Counted from the first letter of the stretch, positions 1-7,782 are shown. The stretch: DNA of 14,685 nt from an uncultured Clostridia bacterium (GCA_946619065.1 CAMOLY010000015.1:1-14685), one strand, 5' to 3'. Translations and numbers: made by a program. Notes: generated from the letters alone by a model not told the origin.

Positions 1-507
1 CAGAGCGTCAGCGAGAATCTGGGCGGCATCGGCGCGGTGATCGGCCACGAGATCTCCCACGCCTTCGACAACAACGGCGCCCACTTTGACGAGCACGGCA
101 ATCTGAAGAACTGGTGGACCGAGGAGGACTTCGCCGCCTTCCAGGAGCTGACCAAGGGCATGACCGAGCAGTTTGACGGCATCGAGTTCCACGGCGGCAA
201 GGTCAGCGGCGAGCTGACCGTCAGCGAGAACATTGCCGACAACGGCGGCATGGGCGTGACCATTGAGATCATGCACGGTCTGGCAAACCCCGACTGGCAG
301 GCCTATTTCATCAACTGGGCCCGAATCTGGTGCCAGAAGGCCAGGGAGGAATATATCCAGCTGCTTCTGGCCAGCGACGTGCACTCCCCTGCCGAGCTCC
401 GGGCAAACATGATGCCCCGGAACTTCGACGAGTGGTACGAGGCCTTCGGCGTCACCGAAACCGACGGAATGTACATCGCCCCGGAAAAGCGCATCAGCAT
501 TTGGTGA
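1..507 (+). CDS. M13 family zinc metallopeptidase (PepO/neprilysin-like), C-terminal part
   Basis: Frame 1 is open from base 1 to the TGA at 505-507, giving 168 residues of a gene that begins before the window. The zinc site is visible: VIGHEISHAFDN carries HExxH (two His ligands and the catalytic Glu), and GELTVSENIADNGG carries the downstream ExxxD that supplies the third zinc ligand in M13 peptidases. The C terminus, MYIAPEKRISIW, ends in the Trp typical of the family; most members have a Cys just before it, which is replaced here. M13 enzymes are about 630-700 residues, so roughly a quarter is present. They cleave peptides on the amino side of hydrophobic residues; bacterial PepO-type members may be cytoplasmic or exported, which cannot be judged without the N terminus. 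A strong hairpin terminator follows 31 bases after the stop. Family assignment is firm; the substrate is unknown. Confidence 0.95.
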   Translation, partial: QSVSENLGGIGAVIGHEISHAFDNNGAHFDEHGNLKNWWTEEDFAAFQELTKGMTEQFDGIEFHGGKVSGELTVSENIADNGGMGVTIEIMHGLANPDWQAYFINWARIWCQKAREEYIQLLLASDVHSPAELRANMMPRNFDEWYEAFGVTETDGMYIAPEKRISIW

Positions 508-538
508 GCGGCGCGGGAACCAAGCTCCGGATCGAATA

Positions 539-595
539 AAAAACCGCGGGGCTCGCTGCAAAATGGATCATTTTGCAGCGAGCCCTGTGGTTTTT
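539..595. terminator. 27-bp hairpin, bidirectional intrinsic terminator
   Basis: Positions 549-565 pair perfectly with 569-585 (17 bp, 3-nt loop). The stem continues through two G-U pairs to an A-tract (539-543) facing a T-tract (591-595). A run of A before and T after a GC-rich stem is the layout of a terminator working on both strands. It lies between the converging M13 peptidase gene (+) and the DUF4129-side operon (-), where such an element is expected. Confidence 0.8.
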
Positions 596-740
596 GCCGA
601 TTCCGGCAAAAACCATCGCCTGCGGGCGGGTGATTGAACGTGAAGGGGGCTCCAAGACCGCCCCCTTCACACTTCCCCTGCCGGGAGCCTGCATAATCTT
701 TGAAGGTTATGCATTTTGCAACAGCCCCCGTGCTGTTTTT
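589..740. repeat. Cluster of further perfect hairpins in the 508-756 gene-free stretch
   Basis: Four more inverted repeats follow the terminator. 589-599 pairs with 604-614 (11 bp, loop ATTC) and re-uses the T-tract of the preceding stem, so the two are mutually exclusive at their base. 640-650 pairs with 660-670 (11 bp, GTGAAGGGGGC type). 691-700 pairs with 703-712 (10 bp, including one G-U). 720-725 pairs with 732-737, followed by a T-run to 740, which resembles a small plus-strand terminator. CATTTTGCA at 569-577 recurs at 712-720. No coding signal is convincing here. The density of palindromes suggests a decayed or composite intergenic repeat; its role is unknown. Confidence 0.6.
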
Positions 741-756
741 CATGGGTCGGCTCCGA

Positions 757-945
757 TCAGGGCTTCGGATTCAGCGTGACCGTCTCGCTGTAGAGCCCTT
801 CTGTGCGCCAGTTTTCAGCGTCAAGGATGTCGGCCAGGATCCGCATCTCGATCTCCTTCCCTTCCGTGATGCCGTTTTCCGCCAGGGTATCGTCCGACCA
901 ATGCATGGCGGTGAAAACCGGCCGCGCCGCCTGATCATCTTCCAT
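757..945 (-). CDS. 62-residue ORF of unknown function, last gene of the operon
   Basis: The ATG lies inside the last codons of the upstream DUF4129-like gene (11-base overlap), so translation would be coupled. There is only a weak purine run (TGAAGAAG) as ribosome site. The product is acidic, soluble and without signal or membrane segment. Its second half, with ILADILDAENW followed by SETVTLNP, reads like the closing beta strands of the beta-sandwich-type domains at the ends of many clostridial secreted hypothetical proteins; this resemblance is from memory and unverified. It could be a genuine small partner or the C-terminal remnant of a larger gene. The stop is followed directly by the hairpin cluster, which would end the operon transcript. 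Confidence 0.45.
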   Translation of the reverse strand: MEDDQAARPVFTAMHWSDDTLAENGITEGKEIEMRILADILDAENWRTEGLYSETVTLNPKP

Positions 946-2149
946 GCTTCTTCAGATTGTCCTGGGCCAGCAGGCGGAAGAAGCTGTCCTCCGCGGCCCG
1001 GATGTCGGCGTCGTCAATCTCCTCAGAGCTGTAGCGGGCCTTTCGGTACAGACCCCGCAGCAGCTCATCGGTCTGAAGCAGCAGCTCTGAGGAGGCCTCG
1101 GAGATCTCCGCGGTGGTATTGCTGTCCGCAAGACGCAGGCCGTGATTGCGGAGGTAATCCAAATAGCGGCTGTAGAGGAAGCGGACCCTTCCCCGGTTTG
1201 ACTTGGGCTCCTGCCGCTGTTTTCTGCGTTTGGACCGCTTTTCCGGCTGGGCCTTCTCGTTTGCCCGCATTGTCTGCGTCTTCTTGGGCCGGAGCTGCCT
1301 GCGGCGGCGGAGCAGCACAATCGCCAGCACGATCAGCAGAAGCACGACGACGACCGTCAGGATCTCCATCCAGGGGATCCGGGAAACCTGGAGCGTTCCG
1401 CTCGGCTTGGAAGAATTCCGGACGCCGGAATATCCCCCGCCCTGTGCGGCGGTTTCCATCACGGGCAGCTTGTTCTCATCAGGCACCGGCGGCACGGTCT
1501 CCCACTGCCCGAACAGCCCGAGAATCCAGCGGGGGATCATGACAAGGAGATAGAAGACGCCATAGGCCAGGGATCGGAAGATCCGGAAAAAGCCCGGGAC
1601 GGCTGAGCGGATCAGAAGGCCGACGCCAACCCCGAGGGCCAGGACCAGGATGAGCACGCCGAAGTTCGCAAGCCGCCACCCAAGACCCATGGAGGCGCTG
1701 ATCATGAAGCACTGCAGCGCCGTCAGGACCAGCAGGGCCGCGCAGATCAGCAGCCAGTGGGTGACCGGACTGCGCGCGCAGAGAAGGGCAATGATCATCA
1801 GGACGCCGGTGATTGCCAGCGTGACCTTTGCCTCCAACCGGTAATCGTCCGGCGCGGGACTGATTTCCCCCCGGGCCAGCGCGGCGGCTGCATACAAGGT
1901 CATTCCGGCCGCGGCGGCATAGCCATACCAACCGGACACCGGCAGCAGCAGGGCAGCGGCCGGGACGAGGCACGGCAGCAGGCGCAGCCAGCGGTTTTTG
2001 AGCCGGACGGCAAGCATGGCGGCGGCAAGGATCAGCAGAGGAACCAGGACAAGGAGCTGCCGATCCCGGCGGAAGACCGGAAACAGACTGAGCACGGCGG
2101 CGCAGAGAAAGGCCTGCGCGCCCAGGCGAAGCGCGGGATAACTACGCAT
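935..2149 (-). CDS. Multi-pass membrane protein with cytoplasmic DUF4129-like tail
   Basis: 404 residues. About eight hydrophobic segments fill residues 10-210, followed by a polar stretch (about 214-258), one more helix (262-280) and a very basic linker (281-322, many Arg/Lys). The tail (about 322-404) has the DUF4129 look: SRYLDYLRNHGLRL, then TTAEISEASSELLLQTDELLRGLYRKARYS. DUF4129 proteins are usual partners of MoxR ATPases and DUF58 proteins, often fused or next to a transglutaminase-like domain, but no transglutaminase Cys-His-Asp core is seen here. The ATG sits behind a strong AAGGAGG (9-base spacing) inside the end of the DUF58 gene, overlapping it by 8 bases. It probably anchors the MoxR/DUF58 complex at the membrane; the biochemical role is not established. 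Confidence 0.75.
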   Translation of the reverse strand: MRSYPALRLGAQAFLCAAVLSLFPVFRRDRQLLVLVPLLILAAAMLAVRLKNRWLRLLPCLVPAAALLLPVSGWYGYAAAAGMTLYAAAALARGEISPAPDDYRLEAKVTLAITGVLMIIALLCARSPVTHWLLICAALLVLTALQCFMISASMGLGWRLANFGVLILVLALGVGVGLLIRSAVPGFFRIFRSLAYGVFYLLVMIPRWILGLFGQWETVPPVPDENKLPVMETAAQGGGYSGVRNSSKPSGTLQVSRIPWMEILTVVVVLLLIVLAIVLLRRRRQLRPKKTQTMRANEKAQPEKRSKRRKQRQEPKSNRGRVRFLYSRYLDYLRNHGLRLADSNTTAEISEASSELLLQTDELLRGLYRKARYSSEEIDDADIRAAEDSFFRLLAQDNLKKHGR

Positions 2150-3197
2150 CGTCCCCCGCCTCCTTTCCGGTCAGAAGCAGGACCCGGCTTCCGAAGGTGC
2201 TCTGGAGCATTCGCAGGCCGGAGCGGATCTCGTCGGTCAGCTTCGGGGCGATCAGGATATAGCCGCGTCGGGCGTTGTCGGCCGCGCAGCGGGCAAGGAC
2301 ATGGGAAATGCTCAGGCGGCGGACAAAGCGGGACACGCCGATCCGCCGCTGGATTTCAAAGCAGTGCGCCCGGCCGACGCCCTTGAGCGGGGACTGCAGA
2401 TCCCCGTTGGAAAGGACGCAATAGGGGATCTTCTGCCGCTCCAGCTCGTCGCAGACGGTCCGCACCAGACTCAGGCAGTGCTCCGCCTCGCTCTGGGGGC
2501 AGGTTTCGATGTCCAGCACGATGGCGATGTCGGTGTCCACGGTGAAGTCGTGTTTTTTTACGGTCAGACGGCCGGTCCTGGCTGTCTGCAGCCAGGAGAT
2601 CGTCTTCATCGGCTCCACGCCGGTGTATTCCCGGTAGCCCAGGATGATGCTGGGGTCCTCCATGATGAAGCGGCGGACGGAGACGTCGCCCAGAAAGCCG
2701 CCGACCGGCTCAATCCTGGCGGCGTCCTCCGCCGGGGCTGCGGTACAGATCACCGAGACGGGAATATCGAAGGCTCTGACCACCGGGTGCAGCCCCAGGA
2801 AATCCCCGGTCTCCACATAGACCCGGCCCAGGGGGTGGTCGCCCCGGGCGCGGCAGGCAAGGGGGATCGTCCCCCGCAGGATCCGGCGCGGCATCAGCCC
2901 GGTATCCCTGCTGTAGAGGGTCCGGACCCCGCCCTCCGATTTCTCTTCCCAGCCCTCCTCCAGGATCTCGAAGGCGCTGTCAAAGAGAAAGGCAACGCTC
3001 ACTGCGCTCATCGGCCAGAAGGCCATGCTGCGGATCCGGTAGGTAAAGGTCATCCGCTCCCCCGGCTCGGTGAGACGCATATCGAGACTGCACTGCAGGG
3101 TGATGCGGGGGTTCCAGCGCTTCAGACTCAGGAGCTCCAGAACCGCCGCCGCGAGCACGGCTCCGATGAGGCCGAAGACAAAAACCGAACCCGGCAT
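2142..3197 (-). CDS. DUF58 domain protein, membrane-anchored partner of MoxR
   Basis: 351 residues. One N-terminal hydrophobic helix (about 4-22) is followed by a beta-rich region and then the DUF58 signature: GYREYTGVEPMKTISWLQTA (187-206), continuing into RLTVKKHDF. This matches the family pattern REYxxGDxxRxIxWxxxAR with Val-Glu in place of the usual Gly-Asp. A von Willebrand A-like fold follows; at its metal site the usual DxSxS is degenerate (D229-I-E-T-C). DUF58 proteins occur next to MoxR AAA+ ATPases and are thought to be clients or adaptors of that chaperone-like system. The start is 4 bases after the moxR stop and the end overlaps the DUF4129-like gene, so the three are almost certainly co-translated. 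Family assignment is firm; molecular function in this locus is inferred. Confidence 0.88.
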   Translation of the reverse strand: MPGSVFVFGLIGAVLAAAVLELLSLKRWNPRITLQCSLDMRLTEPGERMTFTYRIRSMAFWPMSAVSVAFLFDSAFEILEEGWEEKSEGGVRTLYSRDTGLMPRRILRGTIPLACRARGDHPLGRVYVETGDFLGLHPVVRAFDIPVSVICTAAPAEDAARIEPVGGFLGDVSVRRFIMEDPSIILGYREYTGVEPMKTISWLQTARTGRLTVKKHDFTVDTDIAIVLDIETCPQSEAEHCLSLVRTVCDELERQKIPYCVLSNGDLQSPLKGVGRAHCFEIQRRIGVSRFVRRLSISHVLARCAADNARRGYILIAPKLTDEIRSGLRMLQSTFGSRVLLLTGKEAGDDA

Positions 3198-3201
3198 CGG
3201 T

Positions 3202-4137
3202 CTAATCCAGGGGCACGGGCAGCTCGTCGAGAAGCTGGCGGATGAATTCCTCCGGCTCCAGATGGCTGCCGGTGATCAGGGCCAGCCGGTGGGACAGGAC
3301 CGGGACGGCGTTGCCCTTGACGTCCTCCGGAATCACGTAGCCTCTGCCCTCCATGGCGGCGGTGATCTGCGCGGCCTTGTAGAGGGCCAGGGTGCCGCGG
3401 GCGCTGACGCCGTAGGCCAGGCGGTCGCTCTCGCGGGTCGCGCGGATGATCGACATCAGATAATCGGTCACCGCCTCGCTGACCTCGACCTCCCGGTAGC
3501 CGCGCCGCAGCTCGGCCAGCTCCCCGGCGGTCACGATGGGAGACAGGGTGGCGATGATGTCCTTCGTGTCGGGGCGGCGGAGGATCTCCTTCTCCTGCTC
3601 TGGCTCCATATAGCCCAGAGAGAGCTTCATCAGGAAGCGGTCCAGCTGGGCCTCCGGCAGGGGGAAGGTGCCGTAGGACTCGATGGGGTTCTGGGTGGCC
3701 ATGACGATGTAGGGCTCGGCGAGGGGGTAGGTCTCGCCGTCGATGGAGATCTGGCGCTCCTCCATCACCTCCAGCAGAGCGGACTGGCTGCGGGGCACGG
3801 CGCGGTTGATCTCGTCGGCCAGGACCACGTTGGCAAAGAGCGGCCCCTTCCGGAATTCGAAGACGCCCTCCTTCTGGTTGTAGAAATGGATGCCCGTCAG
3901 GTCAGAGGGCAGGATATCCGGGGTGAACTGAATGCGGCGGAACTCCCCGCCGATGCATCTGGCAAAGGCCCGCAGCAGCATGGTCTTGCCGGTGCCGGGC
4001 AGGTCCTCCAGCAGCACGTGGCCGGAGGCAATCAGGCAGACGCCAACCCGGCGGATGACCTCCTCCTTGCCGAGGATGACCTTGCCGCAGCTTTCAAGCA
4101 GGCGGTTGCGGAAGGAAACGTACAGATCACAATTCAT
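3202..4137 (-). CDS. MoxR-family AAA+ ATPase
   Basis: 311 residues, normal length for MoxR. The ATPase core is complete: Walker A LPGTGKT (46-52), Walker B VVLADEINR (104-112), sensor-1 Asn in MATQNP (N150), the QLDRF motif (164-168), and the C-terminal lid with SARG (sensor-2 Arg about 247). MoxR ATPases act as hexameric remodelling or maturation factors for partner proteins, often ones with von Willebrand A domains. Here the DUF58 and DUF4129-like genes follow directly. The ATG is fixed by a perfect AGGAGG 6 bases upstream. The gap to the preceding TIR gene is 117 bases with no obvious terminator or promoter, so it probably belongs to the TIR operon. Confidence 0.95.
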   Translation of the reverse strand: MNCDLYVSFRNRLLESCGKVILGKEEVIRRVGVCLIASGHVLLEDLPGTGKTMLLRAFARCIGGEFRRIQFTPDILPSDLTGIHFYNQKEGVFEFRKGPLFANVVLADEINRAVPRSQSALLEVMEERQISIDGETYPLAEPYIVMATQNPIESYGTFPLPEAQLDRFLMKLSLGYMEPEQEKEILRRPDTKDIIATLSPIVTAGELAELRRGYREVEVSEAVTDYLMSIIRATRESDRLAYGVSARGTLALYKAAQITAAMEGRGYVIPEDVKGNAVPVLSHRLALITGSHLEPEEFIRQLLDELPVPLD

Positions 4138-4245
4138 GAGGTTCCTCCTGTTTCAGCCCTCCCCGGAGGAGGCGCGGATTTTCTATGCCGGGATCCGGAA
4201 ACGCAGGGGCGTTCCGCTGCGCGAAACAACAATGGACGATGCGCG

Positions 4246-4269
4246 GACGCCGGTCTATTCTCCGGCGTC
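4246..4269 (-). other. 8-bp stem-loop enclosing the TIR gene stop codon
   Basis: 4246-4253 and 4262-4269 form a perfect GC-rich stem (GACGCCGG with CCGGCGTC) whose 8-base loop contains the TAG stop of the TIR gene. No T-run follows on the minus strand, so it is not a standard terminator. It could reduce read-through or protect the mRNA 3' portion and so set the ratio of TIR protein to MoxR. It could also be chance in GC-rich coding sequence. Confidence 0.4.
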
Positions 4270-7200
4270 TCCTTTTACGATTGCCAGCAGGTCTTCGGCG
4301 GTGTGGAGCGCATAGGAACAGATCTGCCGCTCGTCGCAGGAGAACAGCCTGTGAAGCTCCGGGAACACGGCGTTTGCATCGGCGATCTTTGAGACGACCA
4401 CGTCGTGCGCCGGATCGATGACGGCAATTGTTCGCTTGCTTTCCTTGACGGCGCTGAAGCAAAGCCGGCCGTCCTCGAGAACGGTGCATTCGGTGCCGGT
4501 CAGCCGTTCGAGATGGTTCGTGTTGTCCAGCACCTTGCCGGACCAGACCGCCTTTTCGGAGGCCGTGTCAATGCAGTACAGCACGCCTCTGCGGGTGAGC
4601 GCCAGCAGGTATTCGTCGCCCGCGCTGAAGCACAGCTGCAGGATGTCTCCGTCCTGGAAATCGCCTGCAATCTCGTGCAGCTCTCCCTTCGCGGTGTCGC
4701 ACAGCGCGAGGACGTTGCCCTCGAACGCGCAGGCAAAAACGGGCTTCTCTGTTCCGACCGCCATCAGCGGCTGGACTTCGGACGTGTGGGTCCGGTCCGG
4801 AATGTACGAGGTCTCTCCGCTGCCCGTGTCGAATACGATAAACGCCTTTTCCTGCCTGTCAAAACCCGCTTCGGAGACCGAGCCGCCCCAGCAGAGTAGC
4901 AGGCCGTTTGCGCCAGCGCAGATGGGCGAACGCGGCTCCAGACGGACCGAAGAACGGCTGATCTTCGGATTGAACGCCAGTTCCCCGTCGATCCAGCAGC
5001 AGGGAGGCATCAATGGCTCGGCAAAGGACGAGTCCTTGCCGCGGTCATAGGTCAGGACCCTGCCGTCGGAAAGCGTCAGAGAGGTCAGAAGCATGTCCTC
5101 CGTCTGGAAGCCGGGTGCGGAGGAGATGGGCGCGCTGCTGCCGTCCATTGAATAAATCGTGCCGGCATAGAGGAAATGCTCGTCGTCAAGCGGATACGGC
5201 GGATCCACGCCGTATTCGCTTTCGATCCTGACGGAGGAAAGACGCTCCAGTGACGAGGCGTCCAGGCAGCCGACGTAGTACCCGCCGCCGCTTGCGTAAA
5301 CGAAGGCGAAGATTCTGTTCTTCGACGGCGAGAGCATCAGCAGCGCCGTCTCCAGATAGGCGTCGTCCCCTGAGATCCCGGCATCCACGAACTGTACGCT
5401 CGGGTCGGATACGACACTTGCGGCAAGAAGCCGGCTGTCGCTGTCCGCCGCAACGGAGACGAATTTCAGCGGCTCGTTGGCATACTGGATCCCTCTCCGG
5501 ACCAGCCGGCCCAGCGCAAGGCCGGAAAGGTCGGAGGGCCGGCTGCTTGCCGCTTCGATTTTGTTCCAACTGATCAGATAGGCGACCGTCGAGCCGGAGG
5601 CAGAGAGCAGATACAAGACAGAATCGCCGTCGTCGGCCCACGCGGAATCGAGGATCCTGCCGGAAATGTCGCAGGAGTTTATCAGTTCGTTCGTTTCCGG
5701 ATCGAAGATCAGCATGATCTCGTCGCTGCAGACGATCGCGCAGCCTTCCCGTACCAGCATCGGCTGAATGAAGCTGTCGTAAACGTAAGCATCCTGATAT
5801 TTGCCGATGTCCGAGCTGATGGTATGATAGGTGAGCTCCGTCTTTTTTCCCCCGAACCGGCGGAAGAGCGTCGTCTGGATCCCGCCCTTGCGGGACTGAA
5901 GCTGGGCGGTGAAGAGATTGCCGCTCTCCCGGTCATAGTGCAGACCGTAGACGATGCCGGTTTTTGCCTCGGCATCGACATAGGAATCCAGCAGGGTCAT
6001 GCTGTCCACGTCCACGGCATAATAGCGATAGCCTGCTTCGGCGTCAAGGGCGACCGCCAGGGCGGAGTTGTCCGCGGTGAAGGAGCCGCCCTGCAGATAC
6101 CAGGTATAGGCGTTGTCGCCGGGGATGTGATTGAGCCGGATGCTGCCGTGTTCGGCCCCGGTCGCGGCGTCCAGGATGATCAGCCAGACCGTTTTTTCGT
6201 CTTCCTTCTTCCGGTCCAGCACGGCGATCAGGCTGCCGTCGTCGGAAATCACGCGGAAGGAGTTGTAGGGAAGATTCGTCTTCGTTCCGGTAAAGTACGG
6301 GCTGCAGGCGTATTCGTAGCGCCATGCTTCCTCACCGCTCTCCGGGGAGAAGGCGATGAGCTTGGCGTAATCCTTGTAGACGACCAGATCCCCGCCGGCC
6401 GCCGGGAAAAGCTCCGAATAGATTTTGAAGTATCCGAGATCCGTCATCTGCAGGCCCGTATCGGCCTCCGACTCCGGCACGGCGTTCCGCCAAAGCTCTT
6501 CGGAGGTCTCCAGCGAGACGCAGAACACCTCTCCCGCATGGTCGAGCATCACCGCCAGCGTTTCACCCTTGGCGAGCTCGAGGTCCACGATGTTCTCCCC
6601 GTTTTCCGCGATGACGTCGCCCCGGACCAGGTTATGGCTGTACGCGGAGACGGCGTCCGCGAGAAGGGTCTCGGCGCGGCGGTCATACAGCGTTCCCGCG
6701 TCCTCGATTGCCCGGACGCCGCTCTGCTTTGCCCGCGTCAGGAAGTGTTCCGACAGCAGCGACCGCCCGAGATCCGTCTGCACGGAGGACATGTTGGCGG
6801 TCAGCTCGTCGTTCTGGCGGCTGATTTTGGTATTCTGCTTCCGGATCGTGGCGTTTTTGGAGATCAGGAAGACCGAAAAGGCCGCCATCAGCGCTGCCGC
6901 ACCGCCCAGGATCATGGACGCTCTGCGCGCGCGTGCGCGCTTTGCCCGCTGCCAGAGATCGTCGAACCGGCAGCCGAGCAGGGCGGCATAGATGCGGTAG
7001 ATCTCCTTGCGGTACATCTTTTCGTCCAGGTTGTGGTTCTTTCCCGCCATGTTCGCCGCCAGGGGCTCCACCGGCTCCAGGAAATTGCCCGCCTCGTCGA
7101 AGGTGTTCAGCATGAGCGGCGAGAAGGATGTTTCCGGCGTTCCGTCCGCCAGTACGCCGATCACGTGATCCCGGTCATGGGTCTGAATGAAATAGCGGAT

Positions 7201-7578
7201 CTCCTGCTCGCACCAGCGGGAAAGCGGAAGATCGGGTGTGCAGATCACAATGAGGTACTCGGTGTGATCCAGCGCGTAGGTGATGCTGCCGGAAAGGCTG
7301 GAGGAGACCGGCAGTTCATCCTCGTCCCGGAAGACACGGCCGAGCTTCTTCCGGCCAGGCTCTTTGCGAAGGCCCTTCGGCACGGTGTAGTTTTCGATGC
7401 TGCGCTGGATCCGCTTCGCGGTCTTTGTGTCAAGCGGGCGATGCCGGTAGCTGATAAAGGCGATGTAGTGCAGATCCTCTCCGGTGTCGGGCTGCACCGT
7501 TTCAGTCTGTGCCGCTTCAGCCTGGACCGATTCCGCCGGATCTTTATCGGCCTGAACTTTCTTTGTCTCTTCTTCCAT
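4255..7578 (-). CDS. TIR domain - transmembrane helix - beta-propeller protein (putative NADase/sensor)
   Basis: 1107 residues. After an acidic, Gln-rich head (1-36), a TIR domain runs about 37-145: FISYRHRPLD (41-50), FRDEDELP (83-90) and LSRWCEQEIRYF. Glu126 in WCEQE sits where the catalytic Glu lies in NAD-cleaving TIR domains such as SARM1, so NADase activity is plausible. A linker (KEIYRIYAALLGCRFDDLWQ) ends in RAKRARARR, then a single helix at 201-220 and a short coiled-coil-like stretch (222-250). Arg-rich sequence before the helix predicts the TIR domain inside the cell. Residues about 300-1107 are beta strands with repeated phrases such as 'VFCVSLETSEELW' and 'LYCIDTASEKAVW', typical of WD40/PQQ-like propellers, probably outside. 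The ATG follows AGAGGAG by 10 bases and lies below a good promoter. The target of the propeller is unknown. Confidence 0.88.
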   Translation of the reverse strand: MEEETKKVQADKDPAESVQAEAAQTETVQPDTGEDLHYIAFISYRHRPLDTKTAKRIQRSIENYTVPKGLRKEPGRKKLGRVFRDEDELPVSSSLSGSITYALDHTEYLIVICTPDLPLSRWCEQEIRYFIQTHDRDHVIGVLADGTPETSFSPLMLNTFDEAGNFLEPVEPLAANMAGKNHNLDEKMYRKEIYRIYAALLGCRFDDLWQRAKRARARRASMILGGAAALMAAFSVFLISKNATIRKQNTKISRQNDELTANMSSVQTDLGRSLLSEHFLTRAKQSGVRAIEDAGTLYDRRAETLLADAVSAYSHNLVRGDVIAENGENIVDLELAKGETLAVMLDHAGEVFCVSLETSEELWRNAVPESEADTGLQMTDLGYFKIYSELFPAAGGDLVVYKDYAKLIAFSPESGEEAWRYEYACSPYFTGTKTNLPYNSFRVISDDGSLIAVLDRKKEDEKTVWLIILDAATGAEHGSIRLNHIPGDNAYTWYLQGGSFTADNSALAVALDAEAGYRYYAVDVDSMTLLDSYVDAEAKTGIVYGLHYDRESGNLFTAQLQSRKGGIQTTLFRRFGGKKTELTYHTISSDIGKYQDAYVYDSFIQPMLVREGCAIVCSDEIMLIFDPETNELINSCDISGRILDSAWADDGDSVLYLLSASGSTVAYLISWNKIEAASSRPSDLSGLALGRLVRRGIQYANEPLKFVSVAADSDSRLLAASVVSDPSVQFVDAGISGDDAYLETALLMLSPSKNRIFAFVYASGGGYYVGCLDASSLERLSSVRIESEYGVDPPYPLDDEHFLYAGTIYSMDGSSAPISSAPGFQTEDMLLTSLTLSDGRVLTYDRGKDSSFAEPLMPPCCWIDGELAFNPKISRSSVRLEPRSPICAGANGLLLCWGGSVSEAGFDRQEKAFIVFDTGSGETSYIPDRTHTSEVQPLMAVGTEKPVFACAFEGNVLALCDTAKGELHEIAGDFQDGDILQLCFSAGDEYLLALTRRGVLYCIDTASEKAVWSGKVLDNTNHLERLTGTECTVLEDGRLCFSAVKESKRTIAVIDPAHDVVVSKIADANAVFPELHRLFSCDERQICSYALHTAEDLLAIVKGDAGE

Positions 7579-7611
7579 CTGAGCCGCGCTCCTCTCTTTT
7601 TCGGTAAAAAT

Positions 7612-7640
7612 ATCATAGCATACTCACCAATTAATTGCAA
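7612..7640 (-). promoter_or_regulatory. Sigma-A-type promoter of the TIR-MoxR-DUF58 operon
   Basis: On the minus strand, TTGCAA (7635-7640), a 17-base spacer and TATGAT (7612-7617) lie about 35 bases before the TIR ATG. The perfect 10-bp palindrome CAATTAATTG (7628-7637) overlaps the -35 edge and spacer and could be an operator. Confidence 0.7.
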
Positions 7641-7650
7641 GACATTCCAA

Positions 7651-7698
7651 AACCGGGAGGATCTTTTGAAAGATTGGATTGATTATCCGCTCCCGGTT
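7651..7698. promoter_or_regulatory. Nested inverted repeats between the divergent promoters, candidate operator
   Basis: AACCGGGAG (7651-7659) is perfectly mirrored by CTCCCGGTT (7690-7698), 30 bases apart. Inside lies a second perfect inverted repeat, ATCTTT-TG-AAAGAT (7661-7674). The right arm falls in the spacer of the plus-strand promoter and the -35 of that promoter lies between the arms. Neither predicted transcript covers this segment, so a DNA-level role (repressor or activator binding, looping) is more likely than an RNA hairpin. No regulator gene is evident beside it. Confidence 0.5.
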
Positions 7699-7708
7699 GT
7701 TGTATAAT
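7679..7708 (+). promoter_or_regulatory. Sigma-A-type promoter of the RyR-protein operon
   Basis: TTGATT (7679-7684), an 18-base spacer and a perfect TATAAT (7703-7708). Transcription would start near 7715, leaving a leader of about 68 bases before the preferred ATG at 7783. Confidence 0.75.
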
Positions 7709-7782
7709 AAAAAAAGAATCTGTCGGCGGTCCGCGCGATGCCGCAAAGGGGCCGTCTTCGCCTGAATCGGATGGAGGATCAT

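Noticed and set aside
3070..4392. Plus-strand open frame of 440 codons across moxR and the TIR gene end
   Set aside because: It is antisense to genes with clear Walker motifs and DUF58 signatures; its translation is low-complexity Gly/Ala/Asp-rich with no recognisable domain.
5824..7707. Long plus-strand open frame (over 600 codons) opposite the TIR gene
   Set aside because: It is the complement of a well-supported TIR/propeller gene, has no domain, ribosome site or plausible composition, and such long antisense frames are common in GC-rich DNA.
7738..7782. Upstream ATG for the first RyR gene
   Set aside because: No ribosome site precedes it and the extra 15 residues are Arg-rich without purpose; GGAGG stands 5 bases before the ATG at 7783, which starts directly with a membrane helix.
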